Below, in pieces: positions 16,891 through 29,262 of a stretch of DNA of 64,000 nt. The notes below the pieces were generated by a model that was given only the letters and a program-made list of their open reading frames with translations, searched no databases and was not told where the DNA came from. The position numbers and the translations under genes are program-made. Source of the DNA: Nocardioides sp. (GTDB taxonomy: Bacteria > Actinomycetota > Actinomycetes > Propionibacteriales > Nocardioidaceae). Each line of letters starts with the position of its first letter. Position 1 is the first letter of the stretch. Location: contig JBAOIH010000001.1 in the NCBI GenBank assembly GCA_037045645.1, forward strand, positions 1,581,001 through 1,645,000, given 5' to 3'.

Positions 16891-19800
16891 TGCGGCTGCA
16901 CGAGTTGCACATCACGGCCTTCGGGCCGTTCGCCGAGTCGGTCACGATCGACTTCGACGCACTCAGCGCCTCTGGACTCTTTCTGCTCAGTGGGGCCACC
17001 GGATCTGGGAAGTCCAGCATTCTCGATGCCGTGTGCTTCGCGCTCTATGGCGACGTGCCCGGTGATCGGTCGACCGCCAAGCGACTGCGCTCGGATCTGG
17101 CCGATCCCGCGACCGCTCCGCGGGTGCGGCTCGAATGCACTCTCTCGAGCCGACGGTTCCGGTTCGAGCGCTCGCCTGCTTGGCGACGAGCCAAACGGCG
17201 CGGCACCGGCGAGACCACCGAGCCCGCGAAGGGCGCTCTGCTCGAGCAGGTCGACGGCGAGTGGATCACCCGCTCGACCCGACTGGATGAGATCGGTCAC
17301 CTGGTGGGCGATCTGATCGGCATGACCATGGCGCAGTTCTGTCAGGTCGCGATGTTGCCTCAAGGTGAGTTCCACACGTTCTTGCGTGCCAAGCCCGATG
17401 ATCGTCAGCACTTGCTGGAGCGACTCTTCCGCACCCAGCGCTTCGGCCAGGTGGAGGCGTGGCTGCGGCACCACCGCACGACGTTGCGCCGTCAGTCGGA
17501 GCTTGAGGAAGAGCGCGTACGCGAACTCGTCAGCCGGATCAGCGAAGCCGCGACGTCCCCCATCCCGTCGGACTGGGATGGACACGACCTCGCCACCGTG
17601 GCTGGCGCTGCGGCGTGTTCGCAGTGGGCCGCCAAGGTGATCGATACCGTCACCGCTGATCACGCGGAGTGCACGGCATTCGCCCGCGCCGCCGCCACAC
17701 GTCGAGTCGAGGCGTCCTCGCGTCGGGTCGACGCGGAGGCCCTGGCCGAGTTGCAAGGTCGACAGCTGGCTGCAGCCGCCCGCGCCGAGACTCTGGCTGC
17801 GCAGTCGCAGGCACACCTTGCGCGACTCGAACGCCTGAACGCGGCACACGCGGCAAGTGCGCTGGCGGTCGTTGCTGAGCCTGGTCGAGGAGACCGCGTG
17901 CAGCCACGACGAGGCTGAGGTGATCCTCGCCGAAGCGAGGGCTTCAGCCGCGGTCGACACCACCGATCGACACGAGTTGGCCGGGCTCGAGGTCAAGGCC
18001 GTCGAGGCCGTGGAGACGGCCAGGCTCGCTGTCGAGGACGCCAAGGCGCGCCTCACGGCCGAGCAGGCGATCGGCACCTACGACCGGGACCTGGCTGCGT
18101 TGGATGCCGAGGCGTCGCGGCAAGCGGCGATGGCCGATTCGGTGCCGGAGAAGCTGCGCGCCGCCCAGGAGTCGCTGCACGAGTCACGGGCCGCCGCCGA
18201 CCGACTGGAGGCCACGTCGGCCCGGGTGCGTGCCTGGCAGCAGCGAGCCGACGCGGCCGAACGCGCCGAGCGGCTCCGCGTCGAACTGGTCTGCGCGCAC
18301 GAGGCGCGACAGGACGCGGTTGATCGAGCTCAGGCCGCCCTCGATGTGGTCCACGACGTTCGCGAACGTCGGTTGTCGGGAATGGCCGCCGAGATCGCAG
18401 GTGGGCTGGCGGTGGGCTGCTCTTGTCCGGTGTGTGGTTCGGCAGATCATCCCCGGCCCGCCGAACCTGAGCCGGGGGCGCCGGCGGCCGAGGACGAACG
18501 CGCCGCTCGCAAGGCCGCCGACGATGCGAACGCGGCACGTCACCTGCACGAGGAGCACTGCCGAGACCTCACCACGACGCTGGCGCTGGCCAAGACCCAG
18601 GCCGACGGCGACCGGGCCACCATCGCCGAACAATTGGCCCAGGCACGTGCCGAACTCGACCTGACGCAGCACACAGCCGACCGTCTCGCTGCCGACCAAC
18701 GCGCCTACGATGCACTCCTGACCCAATCGGGTGCGCTGGACGAGGCCAGACGTACGCTCGAACTCAAACGAGTGGGCATGGAGTCGGCCCGCGCCACGAT
18801 GCTGGCGAACCGTGACTCGCTCGACGCCAGGATCAGACAAGCCGTGCCCGACGTGGCCGACGGTGATCCGAGTCCGCTGTTCGCCGAGCGTACTGAGGGG
18901 CTGGCCCACCTGCGCCAGGTGATCGCCGCCATGGACGTCGCGCGCACCCGCCGTACCGAGCGGCGACGTGCCCACCGGGCGCTCATGGCGGCGCTGGCCG
19001 AGACACCATTCGCTTGCGCGGACGAAGCCCGCGGTGCGCTCTGCACACCTGAGGTGATCAGCCGGTGGCAGGAGCAGGTCACCGCCCACGACCGTGACGT
19101 GGCCCAGGTCGAGGCACTTCTCGCCGACCCTGAGCTTGTCGCGGCGAGCACGCGTCCGGCCCCCGATCTCGACGTCCTCCGGGCCGAGGCGCAGGCGGCC
19201 GAACAGGCCGGCGTGGCCGCCGACACAAGCCTGGCGCGCTCTCGCGAGCGGCTCGGGCGCCTGTCGGGGCTCCGGGCGGCCCTTGACCAGGCACTCAGCC
19301 GCTGGGCGCCGCTGCTGGATGACGTCGCACTTGCCACGTCGCTGTCGCAATTCGTGGACGGGAAGTCGGCCGACAACCTGCTGCAGATGCGGCTCTCGGC
19401 CTATGTGCTGGCCTATCGCCTGACCCAGGTGGTGGAGGCGGCCAATGCCCGGCTGCTGACGATGAGCGACAGCCGCTACTCCTTGGAGCACAGCGACCAA
19501 CGTGGCGCCGGTGAGACGCGCGGCGGTCTGAGTCTGCTCGTCCGCGACGACTGGACCGGCGAATCTCGCGATCCGGGGACGCTTTCGGGTGGGGAGACCT
19601 TCGTGGTCTCTCTCGCGCTGGCCCTCGGCCTGGCGGACACACTGACCCAGCAGTCCGACGCCAGCGCGATCGGGGATTCTCGCCTCGACACCCTCTTCGT
19701 TGATGAGGGGTTCGGCAGCCTGGACGCCGACACCCTCGAAGACGTGATGAACACCCTCGATGGACTCCGGGAAGGCGGCCGTGTGGTGGGGGTGGTCAGC

Positions 19801-19911
19801 CACGTGGCCGAGATGCACGATCGCATTCCGACCAGGCTCGAGGTCGTCAAGGGCCGCCGGGGTGGCTCCACCGTGCGGGCCTCGATCCCGGTGGTGGACG
19901 CGACGTCCTAG
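16890..19911 (+). CDS. sbcC: SbcCD nuclease, ATPase subunit, frameshifted as read
   Basis: Two open frames make one SMC-like ATPase. The first (16890-17918) has Walker A GATGSGKSS near residue 32; the second (from about 17857 to 19911) has the zinc-hook-type CPVCGSADHPRP, the signature LSGGETFVVSLALALG and Walker B DTLFVDEGFGSLD. The join is at 17864-17865: dropping one G gives AASALRSLLSLVEE and a protein of about 1006 residues, the usual size. As read, the frame closes at 17918 and no ATPase could form. An extra base in the sequence is the simplest reading. Confidence 0.85.
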
Positions 19912-19928
19912 TCGTTAGGTTGGCGCCC

Positions 19929-21446
19929 ATGGCCTCGGTTGATCCCACCTTCTTGGAGTTGCCCCTGCGGAGCCTCAGCCAGATCGCGCTGGCCCGGGCG
20001 GCCGAACTCGGCGCCACCCACGCCGACTTCCGGATGGAACGGATTCGCGGTCAGCGCATCGGAGTGCGCGATGGTGGCGTGCAAGGGATCTCCGACAGTG
20101 AGGACCTGGGCTTCGCGGTGCGCGTCATCCACCACGGGGCCTGGGGTTTCGCTGCCGGCGTCGTGCTGGACGAGGCCGAGGCTCCCCGCGTGGCCGAGAC
20201 GGCCGTCCGCGTTGCCGAAGTAGCCAGCGGCATGACCACTGCCCCGGTGCAGATCGCGCCCGAGCCGACGTACGACGACCTGGCTTGGGTGTCTGCCTAT
20301 GACATCGACCCGTTCGAGGTGTCAACGAGCGAGAAGTCGGCTCGTCTGGTCGAGTGGACCCGCCGTCTGCTGGATCACCCGACCGTGCAACATGCCAGTG
20401 CGTCGCTCTCGCAGGTGCACGAGTGCAAGTTCTATGCCGACCTGACCGGCACCACCCTGACTCAGCAGCGGATCAGGCTGATGCCGACCTTCGAGGCGAT
20501 GGGCGCCGATGCCGACAGCGGGGTGTTCGACTCGATGACCTCCATCGCACCCCCGGCGGGGCGCGGGTGGGAGTACGTCGCGGACAACGAGCACTGGGAC
20601 TGGGACGCCGAGATCGCCGAGGTGCCGGATCTGCTCGACGAGAAGCTCCGTGCGCCGAGTGTGACCCCGGGGACCTACGACCTGGTCATTCACCCCTCCA
20701 ATCTGTGGCTGACCATCCATGAGTCGATCGGACACGCGACCGAGCTCGATCGGGCGTTGGGCTACGAAGCCAACTACGCGGGCACGTCGTTCGCGACCTA
20801 CGACCAGCTCGGCTCACTGCGCTATGGCTCCGAGTTGTTGAACGTCACGGGTGATCGCACCGTCGAACACGGTCTGGCGACGATCGGATGGGATGACGAG
20901 GGTGTCCAGACTCAGGCGTGGGACATCGTTCGCGACGGCATCCTGGTGGGCTACCAACTCGATCGGGTGATGGGCCACGCCAAACCCGAACTCAACGGCG
21001 GACGCTCCAACGGTTGTGCGTACGCCGACTCTCCCGGTCACATCCCCATCCAGCGGATGGCCAACGTGTCTTTGCAACCTGCTGAGGACGGGCCTAGCAC
21101 CGAGCAGCTCATCGCCGAGGTCGAGGACGGCCTCTATGTCGTGGGAGACAAGTCCTGGTCGATCGACATGCAGCGCTACAACTTCCAGTTCACCGGCCAG
21201 CGCTTCTTCAAGATCACCGACGGCCGCCTGGACGGGCAGGTACGAGACGCCGCCTACCAGGCCACCACCACCGACTTCTGGGGCTCGATGGACGCCGTGG
21301 GGGGACCCGACACATGGCTCCTGGGCGGTGCCTTCAACTGCGGGAAGGCGCAGCCGGGTCAGGTCGCCGCGGTCAGTCACGGCGCGCCCACCGCACGATT
21401 CCGCGGCGTACGAATCCTCAACACCCAAGACGAGGCGGGCCACTGA
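19929..21446 (+). CDS. tldD: TldD family metallopeptidase
   Basis: 505 residues. The motif HESIGHATELDRALG holds the HExxxH zinc site of TldD. TldD works with TldE/PmbA as a heterodimer that degrades unfolded peptides and matures some peptide antibiotics. ATG 19929 is preferred over a TTG at 19920. The downstream partner starts at its stop (TGATG), so both are made together. Confidence 0.9.
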   Translation: MASVDPTFLELPLRSLSQIALARAAELGATHADFRMERIRGQRIGVRDGGVQGISDSEDLGFAVRVIHHGAWGFAAGVVLDEAEAPRVAETAVRVAEVASGMTTAPVQIAPEPTYDDLAWVSAYDIDPFEVSTSEKSARLVEWTRRLLDHPTVQHASASLSQVHECKFYADLTGTTLTQQRIRLMPTFEAMGADADSGVFDSMTSIAPPAGRGWEYVADNEHWDWDAEIAEVPDLLDEKLRAPSVTPGTYDLVIHPSNLWLTIHESIGHATELDRALGYEANYAGTSFATYDQLGSLRYGSELLNVTGDRTVEHGLATIGWDDEGVQTQAWDIVRDGILVGYQLDRVMGHAKPELNGGRSNGCAYADSPGHIPIQRMANVSLQPAEDGPSTEQLIAEVEDGLYVVGDKSWSIDMQRYNFQFTGQRFFKITDGRLDGQVRDAAYQATTTDFWGSMDAVGGPDTWLLGGAFNCGKAQPGQVAAVSHGAPTARFRGVRILNTQDEAGH

Positions 21447-22831
21447 TGACCACCACACCCCAGGACCTCGTCGAGGTCGCGCTGGCCGCCACCTCGGCCG
21501 ACGACTGCCTCGCGATCGCGACCAACGAGGTCTCGGCCAATCTCCGTTGGGCCAACAACACCCTGACCACCAACGGCGTGATGCACGGGCTGACCCTCAC
21601 CGTCATTTCGTTCGTACGCCAAGGTGGCGGGGTCAGCGCCGGATCGGTCACCGGCAGCGTCACCACGCCCGAGCAGGCGCGAGCATTGGTGGCTGCCGCC
21701 GACTCTGCGGCGCGATCGGCGGGTGCGGCCGAGGATGCGGCCGAGCTGGTGTCAGGCGACGCCTCCCCAGCCTGGTCAGAGCCGCCCGCCCAGACCGGCA
21801 TCGACGTGTTCGCGGACTTCGCACCCCACCTGGGTGAGGCGTTCGGTGTGGCTACGGCGGCGGACCGGGTGCTCTACGGCTTCGTGGATCACCGGGTGCA
21901 GACCACCTACCTCGGCTCGACGACCGGTCTGCGGCTGCGTCACGCCCAGCCGACCGGGCACTACGCGTGCACCGGCAAACCCGGTGACCTCAGTCGCAGC
22001 GCCTGGGTCGGTGGCGCCACCCTCGACTTCACCGACGTCGATCCGTTGGCGATGGAGCAGTCGCTGGCGCGTCGGCTGGCCTGGGGGTCGCGCCAGATCG
22101 AGCTGCCGGCCGGGCGCTACGACACGATCCTGCCGCCGAGTTCGGTCGCCGACCTGATGATCGATGCCTACTGGTATGCCGGTGCGCGCACCGCGGCCGA
22201 CGGCCAGTCGGTGTATAGCCGCCCCGGTGGCGGCACCCGGCTGGGCGAGGCATTGACCAAAGCGGGTGTCTCGCTCTTCTCCGACCCCGCCTACCCCGGC
22301 CTGGAGTGCGCCGGCTTCAACACCGCCTCGACGTCGGACAACGAGCAATCGGTGTTCGACAACGGGCTCCCTCTCGGCCGAACCCCGTGGATCGAGAACG
22401 GCGTGCTGCGCTCCCTGATCCAGACACGGCAGTCGGCTGACCTCACTGGCCAGCCCGTCACGCCGTACGTCGACAATCTGATTCTCGACGCGGGCGGATC
22501 AGGGTCTCTCGACGATCTGGTACGCGGCACGGAGCGCGGACTGCTGCTGACCTGTTTGTGGTACATCCGCGAGGTCGATCCGCAAACTCTCCTGCTTACC
22601 GGGCTCACCCGCGACGGCGTCTACCTGATCGAGGACGGTGCGATCACCGGCGAGGTCAACAACTTCCGTTGGAACGAATCCCCGATCGATCTGCTGAACC
22701 GGTTCACGCATGCCTCTGCGCCGGAGCGGAGTTTCAGCCGCGAATGGGGCGACGACTACTTCAACCGCACCGCCACGCCGGCGCTGCGGATCCCCGACTT
22801 CAACATGTCCAGCGTGAGCCAGGCCCGCTGA
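21446..22831 (+). CDS. pmbA: TldE/PmbA family partner protein
   Basis: 461 residues of the TldE/PmbA half of the TldD-TldE pair. It keeps the fold (YDTILPPSSVADLM; the C-terminal FNMSSVS) but lacks the zinc motif, as expected for the non-catalytic subunit. Its stop faces gcvP across a 23-bp gap. Confidence 0.88.
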   Translation: MTTTPQDLVEVALAATSADDCLAIATNEVSANLRWANNTLTTNGVMHGLTLTVISFVRQGGGVSAGSVTGSVTTPEQARALVAAADSAARSAGAAEDAAELVSGDASPAWSEPPAQTGIDVFADFAPHLGEAFGVATAADRVLYGFVDHRVQTTYLGSTTGLRLRHAQPTGHYACTGKPGDLSRSAWVGGATLDFTDVDPLAMEQSLARRLAWGSRQIELPAGRYDTILPPSSVADLMIDAYWYAGARTAADGQSVYSRPGGGTRLGEALTKAGVSLFSDPAYPGLECAGFNTASTSDNEQSVFDNGLPLGRTPWIENGVLRSLIQTRQSADLTGQPVTPYVDNLILDAGGSGSLDDLVRGTERGLLLTCLWYIREVDPQTLLLTGLTRDGVYLIEDGAITGEVNNFRWNESPIDLLNRFTHASAPERSFSREWGDDYFNRTATPALRIPDFNMSSVSQAR

Positions 22832-22854
22832 CCTGCCGCGCCAAAACGCCGCGG

Positions 22855-22858
<4 letters not shown>
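22828..22858. terminator. Possible bidirectional terminator between pmbA and gcvP
   Basis: CTGACC (22828-22833) and GGTCAG (22853-22858) pair around a GC-rich interior with AAAA in the loop; both stop codons sit in the arms. There is no T-run, so this is a weak prediction. Confidence 0.3.
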
Positions 22859-25725
<2,867 letters not shown>

Positions 25726-25774
25726 GGGCGCTCCTCGAATTGCGGGACTCGGGTCGCTCCCCCTCAGTCGCCCG

Positions 25775-25905
25775 CGGGCTCCAGAGTTGCCTGCTCCACA
25801 CGGTCCTGGCGCCTGAGAGGTTCCGGGGAGGAGTTGCCCCTTCGGCGCTTCGTCACGTCACCGGCCCGCGGGCCGAAGGCGTACGAAGACTCTCCCGTGC
25901 GGGAT
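25775..25905 (-). ncRNA. Glycine riboswitch upstream of gcvP
   Basis: Reading the minus strand, the conserved aptamer parts occur in order: GGGAGAG (about 25897-25890), GCGCCGAAGGGGCAA, CCTCTCAGGCGCCAGGACCG, and the closing ACTCTGGAG (25787-25779). Only one aptamer is visible, not the common tandem pair. A self-complementary GCCCGCGGGC lies both in the variable stem (25862-25873) and just after the aptamer (about 25770-25779), so the two could pair as a switch. About 50 bases separate the aptamer from the gcvP start. Confidence 0.88.
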
Positions 25906-25930
25906 AGTCAGCGCTGTCGAACCTACCGGA

Positions 25931-26257
25931 TCAATCCCGAGGAGGCGACACCTTGGGCGCTGGGCGCGTGGGATCGTTGCGTGGCGAGTCGACGTCCTCG
26001 GGAACCTTGATCGGGCGCCAGCGCGCCCAACCCAAGAAGGCCGCTGCGACCACCAGCAGTCCCAGCCCGGTCCAGAGGTTGGCGTTGATGCCCCCGGTCT
26101 TGTCGGTTGCGGGATCGAAAGCCATCCCGGCAAGCGTCAGCAACAGGCCATAGATCCCCAGCAGGGCTCCGATGATGTTGCGGATGTCGAAGGCGCCCGC
26201 CGTCTTGGTCGGCGAGCCTGCGGATTCGGGGGTGCTCTCAGCAGATGAAGATGACAT
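25931..26257 (-). CDS. Small two-helix membrane protein, partner of a lost symporter
   Basis: 108 residues: a Ser/Thr-rich N-terminus (1-22), two membrane helices (about 27-46 and 62-80) joined by FDPATDKTGGINANLW, and a charged tail with Arg/Pro. It starts 15 bases after the stop of the symporter remnant, with GAGGG before the ATG. Such small proteins commonly follow sodium:solute symporter genes in actinobacteria, so it was probably co-transcribed with it. No function is known. Confidence 0.7.
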   Translation of the reverse strand: MSSSSAESTPESAGSPTKTAGAFDIRNIIGALLGIYGLLLTLAGMAFDPATDKTGGINANLWTGLGLLVVAAAFLGWARWRPIKVPEDVDSPRNDPTRPAPKVSPPRD

Positions 26258-26272
26258 GGTGCTGCCCTCTCG

Positions 26273-26545
26273 TTAGAACGCGATGCTGAGTGCGATGACC
26301 AGGGCGGTGCGTTGAAGAACCCGAACAAGGTCTGGAGGTAGTCCATGACGTTGCTGAACCGTCCCGCGATGGAGGCGGTGAAGATCGCGATGAAGGTGGC
26401 GGCGACGGTTGCCAGGCGACCGATGCGCAGGTAGTAGTCGTCGTCGTGGTTCTTGCGGATGTAGTGCTGCCACAGGTCATAACTGAAGACGGTGTTGAAC
26501 GCGCTGATGTTGGCGGCCATGCCGGCCATGAAGGCGGCCAGTTGG
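26273..26545 (-). pseudogene. Sodium:solute symporter remnant
   Basis: One frame reads LAAFMAGMAANISAFNTVF, then YDLWQHYIRKNHDDDYYL and RIGRLATVAATF up to GFFNAP, a clear segment of the SSS transporter family. It then breaks and resumes in another frame as TALVIALSIAF-stop, the hydrophobic C-terminus. The N-terminal several hundred residues and the part between FNAP and the C-terminus are missing, so this is a gene worn down by several deletions. Its former substrate cannot be read; the position next to gcvP and its riboswitch hints at an amino acid such as glycine. Confidence 0.75.
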
Positions 26546-26674
26546 CATCGATCAGCGTGGCGTGGGCGATGCCGCCCAGACGTAGGTCGGGCAAGGCCTT
26601 ACTCTTCCGAGTCGAGTTGGCCCTTCCAACCTAGGGGAGCATCGTGACCTGCGTCATACCTTCCGGGGTGGGCC

Positions 26675-27277
26675 TCAGCCCACGTTGCGGGCGGCGCGAC
26701 GAGCGGCGAGCTCATCGCCGGCTGCCGGTGCGGCAACGGTGTCGGTGACGTCGGCGGTGCGCTCGGACGGCAGTTCGGCCAGCGAGCCCTCGATCTCGCG
26801 CCACACTCCCCCGATCGCGATGCCGAACACGCCCTGGCCCCCTGAGAGCAGGTCGATGACCTCGTCGTTGCTGGTGCACTCGTACACCGAGACGCCGTCG
26901 CTCATCAGCGTGACGCGGGTCAGGTCATCGGTGCCGCGGTCGTGCAGGAACTGCACCGCGGTGCGGATCTGCTGCAACGAGATCCCCGCGTCGAGCAGCC
27001 GCTTGATCACCTTGAGGATCAAGATGTCGCGGAACGAATAAAGCCGCTGGGAACCTGAGCCCTTGGCGCCACGTACGGTGGGCTCGACGAGCCCCGTACG
27101 CGCCCAGTAGTCAAGCTGGCGATAGGTGATGCCAGCCGCGTTGCACGCGGTCGGACCCCGATAGCCGAGGTCACTGGGCAGGGGTGAGACGTCGTCGGTG
27201 AAGAGCAGTCCCTGCTCCTCGGCGGACTCGGCCGCAGCGGTCGTGACGCCGTCCACCTCGTTCACGTTGTCCTGCAC
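26675..27277 (-). CDS. MerR-family transcriptional regulator (Rv1830-like)
   Basis: 200 residues. A winged-helix MerR domain occupies about 38-115 (ITYRQLDYWARTGLVEPTVRG ... FRDILILKVIKRLLDAGISLQQI). The C-terminal part has no metal-binding cysteines, only one Cys near SVYECTSNDE, as in the second MerR protein of the conserved gcvH-garA cluster. It is separated from the upstream nuclease gene by 169 bp containing a palindrome that could be its own operator. Targets are not evident. Confidence 0.88.
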   Translation of the reverse strand: MQDNVNEVDGVTTAAAESAEEQGLLFTDDVSPLPSDLGYRGPTACNAAGITYRQLDYWARTGLVEPTVRGAKGSGSQRLYSFRDILILKVIKRLLDAGISLQQIRTAVQFLHDRGTDDLTRVTLMSDGVSVYECTSNDEVIDLLSGGQGVFGIAIGGVWREIEGSLAELPSERTADVTDTVAAPAAGDELAARRAARNVG

Positions 27278-27437
27278 TGCAACCTCCGCGGGCCTACTCC
27301 GTTGCGCGTAACGTCCAGGGGATTCCGCAGGTGCGTGCTCAACGACTGCGAGAGCACAACGGTGGAGTTACAACAGAGACAGTTCAAGGTAAGTGTCGAT
27401 ACCTAGGCGGGTCAACGCGAGAGTCGGCGTGTCGCAA

Positions 27438-27458
27438 CCCTCAACCTCAACTTGAGGG
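27438..27458. promoter_or_regulatory. MerR-type operator candidate at the nuclease gene end
   Basis: CCTCAA-C-TTGAGG (27445-27457) is a perfect palindrome, and a third half-site CCTCAA sits just before it at 27439-27444. It overlaps the stop codon of the nuclease gene and lies upstream of the merR gene, between two MerR-family genes of the same cluster. Binding by one of them is inferred. Confidence 0.45.
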
Positions 27459-27935
27459 TGAGCCTTCGGGCCCTTCCTCGAAGTCGTCTGCGGACACCTG
27501 ATCGAGGAACTCGCGGAACTTCTCGACCTCGTCCTCCTGCTCGGCAGGTACGTCCAGCCCGGCCTCGAGCAGCACCTCGTCGGCGACCCAGATGCGAGTT
27601 CCGGTGCGCAACGCGAGCGCGATCGAGTCCGAGGGACGGGCGCTGACCTCGGCCCCAGAGCCAAACCGCAGCGTCGCGAAGAAGACCCCGTCCTTGACGT
27701 CGGTGATCTCGACGCGATCCAAGGCGTTGTCGGTGGCGTCCAGGATGTTCTTGAGCAGGTCGTGCGTCAGCGGGCGCGGCGGGGTGACGCCCTGCTGAGC
27801 GAACGCGATCGCGGTCGCCTCGACTGCGCCGATCCAGATCGGCAGATAGCGCTCGCCCGTCACTTCGCGCAGCAACACGATGGGCTGGTTGGAGGGCATC
27901 TCGACCCTCACTCCGATGACATCGACCTCACGCAC
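27447..27935 (-). CDS. Bifunctional nuclease family protein (Rv1829-like)
   Basis: 162 residues of the DUF151/bifunctional nuclease family: REVDVIGVRVEMPSNQPIVLLRE at the start, then LPIWIGAVEATAIAFAQQG and a C-terminal acidic tail (EEFEGPEG-like). Plant members cleave RNA and DNA; the bacterial role is unproven. The gene always sits between the two MerR-type regulators in this cluster. Confidence 0.9.
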   Translation of the reverse strand: MREVDVIGVRVEMPSNQPIVLLREVTGERYLPIWIGAVEATAIAFAQQGVTPPRPLTHDLLKNILDATDNALDRVEITDVKDGVFFATLRFGSGAEVSARPSDSIALALRTGTRIWVADEVLLEAGLDVPAEQEDEVEKFREFLDQVSADDFEEGPEGSPSS

Positions 27936-27964
27936 GTCGCCAGCCTAGCCCGAGGGTGAGGACG

Positions 27965-28705
27965 TCAGCGACGACGAAGTCCGGTCTTGACCAACGTGGC
28001 GTGCAGTCGTACGGACAGCGCGGCGATCTGCGAGATCGTGTCGTCGGCGCGACCTCGCGCGGCGCTGTCGCGACCGCTCTGCAACGGTGCGACGACCTGC
28101 TCCACCAGGCCCACCTCACGATCAGCTGCCGTCTTGAACGCACGAAGGTGACGGGGCTCGAAACCGAAGTCGGCCAATTCGCGTGCGGACTGCGCCACGA
28201 TCAGCGCATCCGGGTCGAAGTGTGCGGTGCCCGGGATCGGGCGCACCAGGCCGTAGGCCTCCAACTGCTCCAGCAGATTCGCGTCGATCTCGGCGATCTT
28301 CATCAACTCGCGGCGCGAGAGGCGTACGTCGCTTTGGCGCAGGAAACTCTCCGCGCTGGGCAGGCCGTCCTCGGCCAAACGCACCTTGGGCACAGTCGGG
28401 ACAACCGACTCGATGGGCGGCGGCTCCAGCCCGCGATCCATCGCGTCCAGGTGCTCCCCGATCACCTTCAGGGGCAGATAGTGATCGCGCTGCATGCGCA
28501 GCACATACCGCAACCTCTCGACGTCCTCGGCCGTGAACTTGCGGTAGCCCGAGGGGGTCCGCTCGGGCGTAATCAGGCCCTCGGCTTCGAGATAGCGGAT
28601 CTTGGGGATCGAGATCCCGGTGAAGTCCGCACGCAACTGCTCCAGCACCTGACCGATGCTGAAACGTGCTCGTGACGGTGATGCGGCGGACCCGGCAGCC
28701 GGCAT
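27965..28705 (-). CDS. ftsR: MerR-family cell-division regulator
   Basis: 246 residues. N-terminal MerR domain (FSIGQVLEQLRADFTG, IRYLEAEGLITPERTPSGYRKF, 16-75) and a C-terminal domain with FGFEPRHLRAFKTAADRE. This matches FtsR/Rv1828, which in Corynebacterium activates ftsZ. ATG 28705 lies four bases after garA; the longer open frame upstream is a shadow of garA. Confidence 0.9.
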   Translation of the reverse strand: MPAAGSAASPSRARFSIGQVLEQLRADFTGISIPKIRYLEAEGLITPERTPSGYRKFTAEDVERLRYVLRMQRDHYLPLKVIGEHLDAMDRGLEPPPIESVVPTVPKVRLAEDGLPSAESFLRQSDVRLSRRELMKIAEIDANLLEQLEAYGLVRPIPGTAHFDPDALIVAQSARELADFGFEPRHLRAFKTAADREVGLVEQVVAPLQSGRDSAARGRADDTISQIAALSVRLHATLVKTGLRRR

Positions 28706-28709
28706 CGAG

Positions 28710-29213
28710 TCAGCGCCCCGGACCGGTGAAGAACACCAGGCGGTACTTGCCGACCTGCACCTCGTCCCCGTCGCGCAGGTCGACCGAGTCGATGCGGTCC
28801 CGGTTGACGTAGGTCCCGTTGAGGCTGCCGACATCGCGCACGGCGAAGGCCGTGCCCGTGCGGTGGAACTCCGCGTGGCGGCGCGACACCGTGACGTCGT
28901 CGAGGAAGATCTCGCTGTCCGGGTGCCGCCCGGCGTGCACCACGTCGAGGTCGAGCAGGAACCTGCTGCCTGCCCCCGGACCTCGCTGCACGATCAGCAA
29001 CGCGTGCCCGCTGGGAAGCGCGTCGACCGCCGCGGCATCCACGGGGTTGAGGGCGCGGTCGGAGGTGTCGACCTGCTCGGGTGCGCCGAAGGTGATCGTG
29101 GCCGTCGCATCCGGAGCGGGCTCCTGCGAGGGCGACACCAGTTTGGTGCCGCATTGCGCGCAGAACTTCGCGTCGTCGGGGTTGCGATTACCGCAAGCGG
29201 TGCAGAACGGCAT
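28710..29213 (-). CDS. garA: FHA-domain signalling protein GarA with N-terminal zinc ribbon
   Basis: 167 residues. The FHA domain (about 70-165) carries the phosphothreonine-binding signature GRHPDSEIFLDDVTVSRRHAEF and VGSLNGTYVNR. GarA inhibits 2-oxoglutarate dehydrogenase and activates glutamate synthesis until kinase PknG/PknB phosphorylates it. Here the N-terminus is a zinc ribbon (CTACGNRNPDDAKFCAQCG, Cys 4, 7, 19, 22) instead of the usual ETTS phospho-site region; ATATITFG near 40 may serve as the phospho-acceptor. It lies between gcvH and ftsR. Confidence 0.92.
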   Translation of the reverse strand: MPFCTACGNRNPDDAKFCAQCGTKLVSPSQEPAPDATATITFGAPEQVDTSDRALNPVDAAAVDALPSGHALLIVQRGPGAGSRFLLDLDVVHAGRHPDSEIFLDDVTVSRRHAEFHRTGTAFAVRDVGSLNGTYVNRDRIDSVDLRDGDEVQVGKYRLVFFTGPGR

Positions 29214-29262
29214 GCGTGGAACCTACCAGCCGGGTCGAGGGGAGCAGTGAGGGAAAACGAGT

